Positions 1-9,300 of a stretch of 42,614 nucleotides of DNA are shown here, one piece after another. This DNA comes from Legionella sp. (GTDB lineage: Bacteria > Pseudomonadota > Gammaproteobacteria > Legionellales > Legionellaceae), in the NCBI GenBank assembly GCA_030680075.1, contig JAUXWR010000309.1:1-42614 (forward strand), read 5' to 3'. The notes under the pieces are model-generated. The model saw only the letters and a program-made list of their open reading frames with translations. It was not told the origin of the DNA and ran no database searches. The position numbers and the translations under genes are program-made. The stretch's first letter is position 1; each line of letters opens with the position of its first letter.

Positions 1-3000
1 TTCTATCAACCGCAAGATCGTTTTGTGGGTAAAAATATCGTTCACTGACACATGAAAGTCTGCGCGTTGCATTGTGGCGACAAGGCGAATGCTTTCAATG
101 GAGTCTCCGCCGAGGTCAAAGAAATTATCGGTGATGCCAACGGATGGCACTTGTAAGACGGTCTGCCACATTTCGGCAAGGGTGCGCTCCAGAGAGTTGC
201 GCGGGGCGACAAATTCATGGTGGGGAATTGGAGGGTTTTGCAAAGCTTTCCAGCTTTGAATGATTTCATCCTGATTATCCGGGAGCCTTAATTTTTCATG
301 AGGCGTAGTATTAGTTAGTAGCGCCAGGTCGTATTGAACAGAGGCTAATATGAGCTCTGCTGTGTCTTTATCAATGAAGTGATTGGCTGCTTTAATGAGA
401 ACCCGAAAGCTTTCTTGTTGACGCATAATATGCAAGGTCAACGGCACATTGGTTTTTTCAAAGACGTGTGTTGTGCGAAGCGATTGCCGATGGGTTTCGG
501 CTACGTGAAAATGAATGTAGTTAAAGGCGCAAGTATAGAGTTCAGCGCTCTTCCCGGCGCGAATTTTGCCATAGGGATAGGCTTTAAAGGCATCAAGCCT
601 TGCTCGTTGTTCGGCAAGGCGGCTCAACAGGTGCTCTTCATTTACTGTTATTCGCAAGGGCAGCGTATTTAAATGCAAACCAAAAAGTTTATCCCCACCG
701 GCTTCTTCGAGGCGATTGTTCATTACCAGCCCGACTATTATGTCTTCTTGCTTGCAAAGACGAGAGAGGGTTTTGAGGTAGGCGGTGAGGAAAATCAAAT
801 CCGGTGACACGCCCTTTTGTTTAGCCTGAGAGAGAAGGGTTCGCGCCTGTTTTTCATCGAGGAACGCGCTTATCTCCAATAAAGGCTCCTCAATAAGGGC
901 TTTTGGATTAAACAGCAAATGGGGTGCGGCAAGGGGTGCATCTTGTAAATAATCTCGCCAGAAAGTTTCTTGCACTTCGGATGCGAGGGCTTGACGCTCT
1001 GCAAAAATAACTTGCTGGTAAGGCGGAATGGCGTCCATGCTAATAGCTTGGTCGTCAACGTAGGCTCCAGTAAATTCAGCCATCATCGCCGCCACACTCC
1101 AGCCATCTGTAATAGCATGGTGGAAAGAAAATACCAGCGTAAATTGGGTAGCGGTCGGGTTTAATACAGCTAATCGAAATAACCCTGGTTCTTCCAGAGG
1201 GAGTGCTGTGTTTTTTTCGATGGCGATAAAGCTGCTGACTTCTCCCTCCATGGAGCCGATATAATGGCGCGCCATGTCGAGGTGTTTGTATTGTAAGCAG
1301 ACATACCCGTAATTAGCGTGCGTGATAAAAGCGGTACGCAGCAAAGGGTGTTTTTCAGTGAGCTTATGAAAAATCGCAACCAGTCGATTTTCATCAAGCG
1401 CGTGATGAATGGTGTAGGCAAAGACATCGTGATAAGTGCCTTCGGCATTTTCTTTCAAAGACTCAACCAACATTCCCATTTGCAGATAACTGGCGGGATA
1501 AATATCTTCAACAGGGCTTTTCTGAAGGGCTATGCGTGTTTCCTCATCAATGAGAGAGTAGGGCGTATAGGTCTGGTTATTTTTTTGAGCGCTATGATTG
1601 GTGTGTTCTATCAATTGCAAAATGGTCTTGTGAGTGAAAATATCACCTACTGAAATATGAAAGCCCGCTCGCTGCATCATCGCTACAAGGCGAATGCTTT
1701 CAATCGAATCCCCGCCCAGTTCAAAGAAATTATCCGTTACCCCAACTAATGGCGTTTGCAACACTGTTTGCCAGATGTCACACAATTTATGTTCCAGGTC
1801 TGTCTCTGGCGCTACAAATTCGGGTTCTACTTTTTCAAGTTGTTGAGGTAGAGCCCAGCTTTGGATGATAGCAGCATGGTTTTCGGGCAACGTTAATGCA
1901 GTCGTCGGTGTAATATTGGTCAATTGCGCCAAGTCATATTGGATGGAGCTCAGTAACAGATTGGCCGTGTCTTTATCAATGAAATGATTGGCGGCTTTAA
2001 GGGCTAGGTAGAAGCTATTTTTTTGGCGCGATACATGGAAAGTCAGTGGCACGTTTGTTTTTTCAAACATATGGGTGTTTTGCAAAGCTTGCGCCGCAAG
2101 TTGTGCCTCAACTACATGGAAATGAATGTAGTTAAAAGCACAGGTATATAAATCAGCCCCCGGTGAAAGATCCGCTCGAATCTTGCCATAAGGATATGCT
2201 TTATAACTATCAAGGCAAGTCCGATGTTCGGCGAGTCGTTTTGGCAGGTTACGTTCATTCACGTCAATTCGCAGTGGTAGCGTGTTTAAATGCAGGCCAA
2301 AGACTTTATCACCGCCCGCCTCCTCTAAGCGATTATTTATCACCAATCCAATGACCATATCGTTACGTTGGCAAAGGCGTGATAAAGAATTTAAATAAGC
2401 TGCAAGAAAGAGTAAATCAGGACTAATGTTTTCGTTTTTAGCTTGCGTGAGAATGGCCGTGGCAGTCTTTTCGTCGAGCCGGAGACCGTGCTCAAGCTGT
2501 GGCGAATCGACAAGAGCGATAGGGTTAAATACTAAATGCGGTATGGAATAAGGTACATTTCGCAGATAATCCCGCCAGAAAGCTTGTTGGGCATCTGAGG
2601 TTAGTGCTTCCTGTTCTGCCTGAATGACACGCGGATAGGGCGGTAGTACTTCCATGTCAATACTATCGCCGTCTACGTAGGCTCTGGTAAATTCAGCCAT
2701 CAAACCCGCCATACTCCAGCCATCGGTGATGGCATGATGGAAGGAAAATACCAAAACAAACTGGGTAGCTGTGGGGTTTAAAACAAACACACGAAAAAGT
2801 CCCGGCTCATCAAAGGGCAGGGGATTAATTTTTTCAGTGGCAATAAAGCTTGTTACTTGTTGAAAGATAATACCGCCATAGTGGCGCACCATATCAATAT
2901 GAGTTTCTTGTACACACACGTAACCGTATTTAATATGGTTAACAAAAGCGGTGCGCAGCAACGGGTGTTTGACAGACAGCGCTTGAAAAGTCGACACCAG

Positions 3001-6000
3001 TAACGCCTCATTGAGAGGGCGGTTAATGGTATAGGCAAAGACATCATGATAAGTGCCATTAGCCTCTTTTTTTAAAGACTCTACCAACATACCCATTTGC
3101 AGATATCCCGCAGGATAAATGTCTTCAACCGTATTTTTTTGCAATTGCTCGCAGGTGGTTTTATCAATCAGAGAATAAGGGGCATAGGCTTTTTTCAGTA
3201 GCTCGGTCGTGTGAGTGGTTTGTTTTATCAATTGCAAGATGGTCTTGTGAGTAAAAATATCCTTCATTGATACATGAAAACCTGAGCGCTGCATCATCGC
3301 CACCAAACGAAGGCTTTCGATAGAATCCCCGCCTAACTCAAAAAAACTATCCGTGACCCCAACTTTCGGTACGCGTAAGACGGTCTGCCAAATATCACAA
3401 AGAGTCTCTTGAAGCTCGGTTTGGGGTGCTACGTATTCCCGGGTTTTATTCAACTCAAGAGCTGGCGCTATCAAGGCCTTTCTATCCAATTTTCCATTAT
3501 TGGTGACGGGGAAAGAGGAGAGTTTTGTAAATTGGCTTGGCACCATGTAATCCGGTAAATGCTCTGCCAGATGCACGCGTAAGGTATCGAGCTCTATGCT
3601 TCCTACATAAAAAGCCGTGATAAACCGATGCGTGTGTGATGGCATTACTTGCTCTTTGACAAGCGCTACTGCTTGATCCACGTCTGGATGATTGAGCATT
3701 ACCTGCTCAATTTCGCCTAACTCAATTCTAAACCCGCGAACTTTAACCTGAAAATCAGCGCGTCCAATGTATTCCAGATTGCCATCAGGCAGCCAACGCG
3801 CCAAATCGCCAGTTTTGTATAAACGGACGTAGCCTTTTGCCCTGTCATCCTCATTTGCAAAGGAATTATCGATAAAAGCGGCGGCCGTAATGTCAGGTTT
3901 ATTCCAATATTCGCGTGCAAGCCCCGCACCGCCTAAATACAAATCTCCCGGAGCACCCATTGGCACAGGTTTTAGTGCGGGATTTAGTACATAAGCACGT
4001 GTGTTTTGTATAGGACGGCCTATATATATAGCAGTCGCGTTACGTTCACAGGCAAATGCCGTGACGTCGATGGATGCTTCGGTAGGCCCATATAAATTGT
4101 GTAAGGTAAGTCTTTCTTCACACAATGAATAAAAAGCCTGTACCTGATTTGGAAGAAGCGCTTCTCCGCTGCAAAATACATAACGGACAGAAGCCGGCAC
4201 GCGAGTGTCTAAAATACTTAAGGCTTGCGTAAATGCTGACAACATACTCGGTACAAAATGCAAAACCGTGACCTTTTCTTCCACCATCAATTGATGTAAG
4301 TAAGTTGCATCTTTGTGGCCTTCGGGACGTGCCATCACTATTTTGGCACCGGTCCAATGAGCCCATAATAATTCCCAAACTGAAACATCAAATACATAGG
4401 GTGTTTTCTGCAATACGACATCATTTTCATTGAGTGGATATGTTTTTTGCATCCAGTGAAGGCGATTGACGGCGCCATAATGAGTGATGGCCACCCCTTT
4501 GGGGCGACCAGTTGTTCCGGAAGTATAGATAACATAGGCTAAATCAGAGGGTAAGCACGGCACTGTAATTGGTGTATCAGGTACCTCCCGGTAAGGTCTT
4601 TTATCTAAGGCTATCCATTGTGTGTTAATCGTTATAGCATCTTTAAGAGAGTCCATATGGCGACTTTGGGTTAGCACAAAACGCGTACCCGTATCGTTTA
4701 ACAGGTACTGTATACGGTCTAACGGGTAGTGCGGATCAATCGGCACATAAGCCCCGCCTGCTTTTAACACCGCAAGAATCGCGATTAATAATTCTGGTGA
4801 GCGTTCCATGCACAATACCACCAGGGCATTGGTGCCAAGGTTTTGAGCATGCAGCCAATGCGCGAGTTGATTGGCTTCTTTATTTAGTTCGGCATAGGTC
4901 AATTGACGGCCTTCAAATACAAGCGCGATAGCATTGGGTGTGCGTTGGGCTTGTGCTGCAAACATGGAGTGCAGGGTTTTATCTTCTGGAAAAGGCGCAT
5001 TGGTATTATTTAAGGTATTAATAATGACGTCATGCTCATCGGGTGTGAGCAAATTAAGGTTGTGGTGGGACGTATGAAGCTTGCAGGGAATTTGTTGCAA
5101 AATTAGTAACAGTTGATTTAGAAGCGCTTCTGCTCGTTGCTTGCTTAAACACGTGCCATCATATTTTAAATTAATGCGTAAAGCGTTGGTTTGTGGGTGT
5201 ATGGTTAATGCAATTGGGTAATTTAATTTTTGAACACCTCGCCGATTAGCCGCTATCAATTGCGCATTGGATTGCGGTTTTTTGAGTGCAATGGACGGGT
5301 TTTCAAAGAGAAGTAAACTATGAAACAGTTTACGCCCCGCTTTTTGCAAGGCTGACAAATAAACAAAGCTGAATTGATTCAAGCCCATGATTTGGGCATG
5401 AATATGATGCAATTGCTCTCTGATAGTGTCGAAATTTTCCCAATTAACGATAAGCGGTAAAGTATTGATATAAAGGCCGACGCTTTTTTCAATCCCCGCC
5501 ACGGGTAAGGTGCGTCCTGACAGGGTGGTCCCCACAATGGTTTGCGCATCTTGCGTGTAAGTATGAATTAATTTATGCCAGGCGAATTGTACCATTCCAT
5601 GCAAGGTTAATCCTTCGTTATGAACCAGGGTTTTCAAGCGCTCATAATGCGCACTTGCTAACTCAACATCTAGTTCACTGGGCGTATCAACCGTATATAA
5701 CTGATCAAAATTCACTCGTTGATTAAAAAGCGCACTCACATCATTGGCTTGATGGATACCTTGAGTGATTTTTTGCCAATGCTTTTGCGCATCAAGTTGA
5801 TGTTTGGTTATAAACGCTTGAGCTTGTAGATAAGCCAGGTCTTCAGTGACGGGTGGTTTTACGCCAAAAACCAGTTCACCATAATAGTGATGCACCTGAT
5901 TTAACAATATCGCGGCACTCCAGGCATCCCCGATACAATGGTGTTCCGTTTTCAACAGAGTGAAATGATGTTGGTGGTGTTTCATTAAATGCAAGCGTAA

Positions 6001-6372
6001 TAATACTGGTTTGGTTAAATCAAACCCCAGCGCGCGATCCATTTGTTGAATCTCTAAAATGGCCGTGTCTTTATTCTCTACCAAGGAGAGATCATGAAAG
6101 GTAAATTGAAGTTGACCGTGCTTTGTAATAATTTGCAGGGGTGATTCATCCCAATTAAAGCAAGTGCGCAGGCTTGGGTAAGTTTTAATAGCCAGGGCCC
6201 AGGCTTCCTGATAAGCCTTAATATCTATCTCGTGGTAGTAGTCACACATGGATTGCACGCGATAAGCATCATCTGAGGGGTGACTGACTGCGTGAAAAAT
6301 GAAGCCTTGCTGTAAACTGTTCGCCGGATAAATCGCCTGAAGTTCGGTTTCAATACGTCCTTCTTTTTTCAT
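1..6372 (-). CDS. Nonribosomal peptide synthetase B, partial (C-A-T-C-T-C-T...), runs off the left edge
   Basis: Second NRPS of the operon, extending the chain handed over by NRPS A. I translated much of the frame by hand and found no stop; 2124 codons lie in the window and the 3' end is missing. Order: C with HHCIGDAWS near residue 147; A with core motif TSGTTGRPKG near 619 and NGKLDR near 960; T with LGGDSIES near 1014; C with HHAITDGWS near 1215; T near 1554; C with HHAITDGWS near 1755; T near 2089. My manual ten-residue specificity code for the A domain is DVWHFSLIDK, the known serine pattern. The second and third C domains are followed directly by T domains with no A domain between. The first C resembles the module 2 C domain of NRPS A, which follows an epimerase. 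The ATG overlaps the NRPS A stop (ATGA). No thioesterase is visible. Family assignment is certain; the product is not known. Confidence 0.95.
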   Translation of the reverse strand, partial: MKKEGRIETELQAIYPANSLQQGFIFHAVSHPSDDAYRVQSMCDYYHEIDIKAYQEAWALAIKTYPSLRTCFNWDESPLQIITKHGQLQFTFHDLSLVENKDTAILEIQQMDRALGFDLTKPVLLRLHLMKHHQHHFTLLKTEHHCIGDAWSAAILLNQVHHYYGELVFGVKPPVTEDLAYLQAQAFITKHQLDAQKHWQKITQGIHQANDVSALFNQRVNFDQLYTVDTPSELDVELASAHYERLKTLVHNEGLTLHGMVQFAWHKLIHTYTQDAQTIVGTTLSGRTLPVAGIEKSVGLYINTLPLIVNWENFDTIREQLHHIHAQIMGLNQFSFVYLSALQKAGRKLFHSLLLFENPSIALKKPQSNAQLIAANRRGVQKLNYPIALTIHPQTNALRINLKYDGTCLSKQRAEALLNQLLLILQQIPCKLHTSHHNLNLLTPDEHDVIINTLNNTNAPFPEDKTLHSMFAAQAQRTPNAIALVFEGRQLTYAELNKEANQLAHWLHAQNLGTNALVVLCMERSPELLIAILAVLKAGGAYVPIDPHYPLDRIQYLLNDTGTRFVLTQSRHMDSLKDAITINTQWIALDKRPYREVPDTPITVPCLPSDLAYVIYTSGTTGRPKGVAITHYGAVNRLHWMQKTYPLNENDVVLQKTPYVFDVSVWELLWAHWTGAKIVMARPEGHKDATYLHQLMVEEKVTVLHFVPSMLSAFTQALSILDTRVPASVRYVFCSGEALLPNQVQAFYSLCEERLTLHNLYGPTEASIDVTAFACERNATAIYIGRPIQNTRAYVLNPALKPVPMGAPGDLYLGGAGLAREYWNKPDITAAAFIDNSFANEDDRAKGYVRLYKTGDLARWLPDGNLEYIGRADFQVKVRGFRIELGEIEQVMLNHPDVDQAVALVKEQVMPSHTHRFITAFYVGSIELDTLRVHLAEHLPDYMVPSQFTKLSSFPVTNNGKLDRKALIAPALELNKTREYVAPQTELQETLCDIWQTVLRVPKVGVTDSFFELGGDSIESLRLVAMMQRSGFHVSMKDIFTHKTILQLIKQTTHTTELLKKAYAPYSLIDKTTCEQLQKNTVEDIYPAGYLQMGMLVESLKKEANGTYHDVFAYTINRPLNEALLVSTFQALSVKHPLLRTAFVNHIKYGYVCVQETHIDMVRHYGGIIFQQVTSFIATEKINPLPFDEPGLFRVFVLNPTATQFVLVFSFHHAITDGWSMAGLMAEFTRAYVDGDSIDMEVLPPYPRVIQAEQEALTSDAQQAFWRDYLRNVPYSIPHLVFNPIALVDSPQLEHGLRLDEKTATAILTQAKNENISPDLLFLAAYLNSLSRLCQRNDMVIGLVINNRLEEAGGDKVFGLHLNTLPLRIDVNERNLPKRLAEHRTCLDSYKAYPYGKIRADLSPGADLYTCAFNYIHFHVVEAQLAAQALQNTHMFEKTNVPLTFHVSRQKNSFYLALKAANHFIDKDTANLLLSSIQYDLAQLTNITPTTALTLPENHAAIIQSWALPQQLEKVEPEFVAPETDLEHKLCDIWQTVLQTPLVGVTDNFFELGGDSIESIRLVAMMQRAGFHISVGDIFTHKTILQLIEHTNHSAQKNNQTYTPYSLIDEETRIALQKSPVEDIYPASYLQMGMLVESLKENAEGTYHDVFAYTIHHALDENRLVAIFHKLTEKHPLLRTAFITHANYGYVCLQYKHLDMARHYIGSMEGEVSSFIAIEKNTALPLEEPGLFRLAVLNPTATQFTLVFSFHHAITDGWSVAAMMAEFTGAYVDDQAISMDAIPPYQQVIFAERQALASEVQETFWRDYLQDAPLAAPHLLFNPKALIEEPLLEISAFLDEKQARTLLSQAKQKGVSPDLIFLTAYLKTLSRLCKQEDIIVGLVMNNRLEEAGGDKLFGLHLNTLPLRITVNEEHLLSRLAEQRARLDAFKAYPYGKIRAGKSAELYTCAFNYIHFHVAETHRQSLRTTHVFEKTNVPLTLHIMRQQESFRVLIKAANHFIDKDTAELILASVQYDLALLTNTTPHEKLRLPDNQDEIIQSWKALQNPPIPHHEFVAPRNSLERTLAEMWQTVLQVPSVGITDNFFDLGGDSIESIRLVATMQRADFHVSVNDIFTHKTILRLIE
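190..1800 (-). repeat. T-C unit copy 2 in NRPS B (intragenic duplication)
   Basis: Second copy of the T-C unit, with the same motif order as copy 1. A third carrier domain (FFDLGGDSIESIRL) begins at about position 189 and continues to the window edge, so a third copy may follow outside the window. Boundaries are approximate. Confidence 0.85.
1801..3415 (-). repeat. T-C unit copy 1 in NRPS B (intragenic duplication)
   Basis: Encodes a carrier domain, a short linker and a condensation domain. It aligns without interruption to the next unit at 190-1800: both carry GVTD-FFELGGDSIES, the stretch DIFTHKTILQLI, the C-domain opening YLQMGMLVESLK, GTYHDVFAYTI, and HHAITDGWS. The period is about 1.61 kb (about 540 aa). 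Boundaries are approximate, set at the conserved CDIWQTVL stretch before each carrier domain. Confidence 0.85.
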
Positions 6373-9300
6373 TGGGTAACATCCTCCACTACAGACGTGT
6401 TTTGGTAATTTTTTTGTAAGCGCTCAAGCAACTCTGAACTGATATTAAGTTCGCCAAAATCAATAGCCCCATCATCGGTGTCGTATGAAGGCGCTGGCAT
6501 TACTTCAAGGTGACGAGACAAGCGCTCAATAGTGCGGTACTCAAAAATAGCTAATACACTGCAATGAATGCCTTGTTGACGAAGTTTGGTGGTCACATGA
6601 ATACTCAATACGGAGTCGCCTCCAATTCTGAAAAAATCATCCGCAATGCCCACGCGCGCGAGCTCCAGAACGTCCTCCCATACAGCGCATAATGCTCTTT
6701 CAAGAGCTGTGCCGGGCGCCTTGTATGTTTCTGTTTCGAGCGTAAAATCAGGCAGGGGCAATGCCTGAAAATCAATTTTTCCATTTATTGAAAGAGGGAG
6801 TGTTTCTAACGGAATAAAGGCTTGCGGCACCATGTAGCAAGGGAGCTCTTGACTGAGTATCCCATTTAAAAGCTCTGCCAAATCGCGTCCTGTTGCCTGA
6901 CTTTCAGCCAACTTTTCATCTTCAACTCGTCTTCCTCCAAGAGCCAGGGTATATATCGCCTCTTCATAAGGGCGAAGTCCCAGTGGGCAGTAGGCGAGCA
7001 TTTGCGAATACCCGTAATTCATATAACGTTGTGCTTCAAACCCTGCGGCAACCCAGGCGGCGGGGGTATGTTCTCCTTCAAAAACGACTAAAGCCTCTGC
7101 CGCATTCAAGAGATGTCCCTGTTCTGAGGCTTGCTTGAAAATACTTTCCTCTCTTAAATCGAAAGCGCTAAATCGGTTGTCCGTTTTTTGCATCATCACA
7201 GCCTTTATTTCGTGCTGGCCAATGTGCTTGAAGCTTGTGGGTGTGTTGAAAATCAATGTGGCAAGTACGTTGTCAGTGGGTAAAACGAGATTAAAATCAA
7301 AAGCTGTGCCTTGAGAGTTTAATGCCTCAGTTAGCAAATACACCATATGGCCTAGTTCCAAATAAGCCAAACGCGCCCAGTCCTGACCGTATAAGGTCTC
7401 GATTGCGGGTCTATAAGCACAAAATTCAAGGCAAAATATTGACTTTAGTGGGCGTTCTACGCGCTGCAAACTGTGTTCAAGAGGATGGTAGTAGTAACAA
7501 CCTGAGTCCAAATCCTCTAACTCGGCGGGTATATGGACATAACACTGCACGGCATAGGTGCTGCCAGCAGAGGGATAGAGGTATTTCGGTAAAAGCTTAT
7601 CGGCTAATTTCAGCGCTTGTAATGGTGCAATTACCTTTTCCAGTTGTGCTCTTGTGATTAATGGGAGAGGGGTTTCGGTGTAAAATTGTCTTTTGGGCGC
7701 TAATTTCTCCACAAGCGGGAGTGGGGCGCTGCTAAATTGGCGATAACTTTTATAAAGGCGATATTTTGCTTCATCGCTACTCCTGTTAAACAACCAGGTA
7801 TTACTTAACTCTTTGCGTAACCCCTGCTGCTCCAATTTGAATCGCTCAATATTAAATCCATCGGGATGGGGTGACTTTAAATCCGCGGATACAATATACG
7901 CAATGAGACGGTCAGCGTGCATACAGACAAGGGCGTTATCAATACCTTTTATTTGTTGCAGTTTGGCCGCAATTTCATTTAACTCGATACGATTGCCGTT
8001 GCGCTTGATTTGATTATCGTGACGACCTAGAAACTCGATGAACCCTGCCGGCTGCCATTTCCCCAAATCGCCAGTTTTGTATAGGCGCCCTAATGTTTCA
8101 TGTTTAATAAATTGTCGGCGGGTTTTTTCTTCATCTTGCCAATAGGCGCATGCCAATCCATCGCCGCCAAGGTATATTTCGCCCGCAACACCCACAGGGC
8201 AATGCTCTCCAAATGAATTTAAAACATAGACATTTTGATTGGGCATGGGAAAACCATAGGGAGTGGCACTTAATAATGAAATATCGCGAACTTCATACCA
8301 AATCGACCAAATGGAGGCTTCTGTCGCACCTCCTAAGCTGACGACTGTTGGTTGGGAAGAGAGTGCCTGAATTTGTGCTACAAGAGGCAGAGGAACCCAG
8401 TCTCCGCTTAATAATGTCAGGCGTAAGGAGGCTATCTCATCACGGGCGTTATCAAGTAACAATTGCATGAGTTGGGGTACGCTATTCCAGAGGGTTACCT
8501 GGTGTTTTTTTATTAAGGCCGCCCAGTGTATGGGTTCTTTTGAGAGAGTCTGGTCAGGCAATACAACAATGCCCCCTACGCTCAAAAGACCAAATAAATC
8601 ATAAACAGATAAATCAAAACTAAGATCAGACAATGCTAATATTACATCGCGTTCGTTAACACCATAGCGCTGATTGACCGCCATTATTGTATTCATAGCG
8701 GCTTGGTGCGAGATGCAAACCCCTTTGGGTTTCCCGGTGCTTCCTGAGGTGAAAATCACGTAAGCCAGGTCTTCTGGTGAGATATCAACGGAAAAAACAG
8801 GTGTTTCCTCAAAGGTCGTCCATGTTTCGATGCGATGAATTTTGTAATCATTGATGAGAGGGCTATCTTTTACAGTTTGCCATTGAACGTCTGAAACCAA
8901 TACATGAATAATGTTTCCTTCTGCTAAAACATCTTTTATGCGTCCCAAAGGCCACTCGACATTGATGGGTAGATAGGCGCCTCCTGCCATCATTATCCCA
9001 AGTGTTGCCGCTACCTGATTAAATCCTTTTTCACAAAAAACCGCGACTAGTTGATTGCAATTAACGCCCTCTTTATGAAGGGTGTAGGCAATGTGCTGGC
9101 TTTTTTTCTGAAGCGTTTCATAATCATAACTGCCGTGAGCATCTATGATAGCAAGCGCCTTTGGCCTTTTTTGGACTTGCTTTGCAAATAAACTCACTAA
9201 GGTTTCAGGCGCTACTACCCAACGCGTTTCATTGGCCGCATTGATGAGTGAAATCTCAGGCGCAGATAATGCCATTGAGGGTAAAGGTAGGTGCCAATCA

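Noticed and set aside
379..1653. Several plus-strand frames of 60-110 codons opposite NRPS B
   Set aside because: They overlap an uninterrupted NRPS frame with conserved motifs, recur at equivalent places in both T-C copies, and have no ribosome sites.
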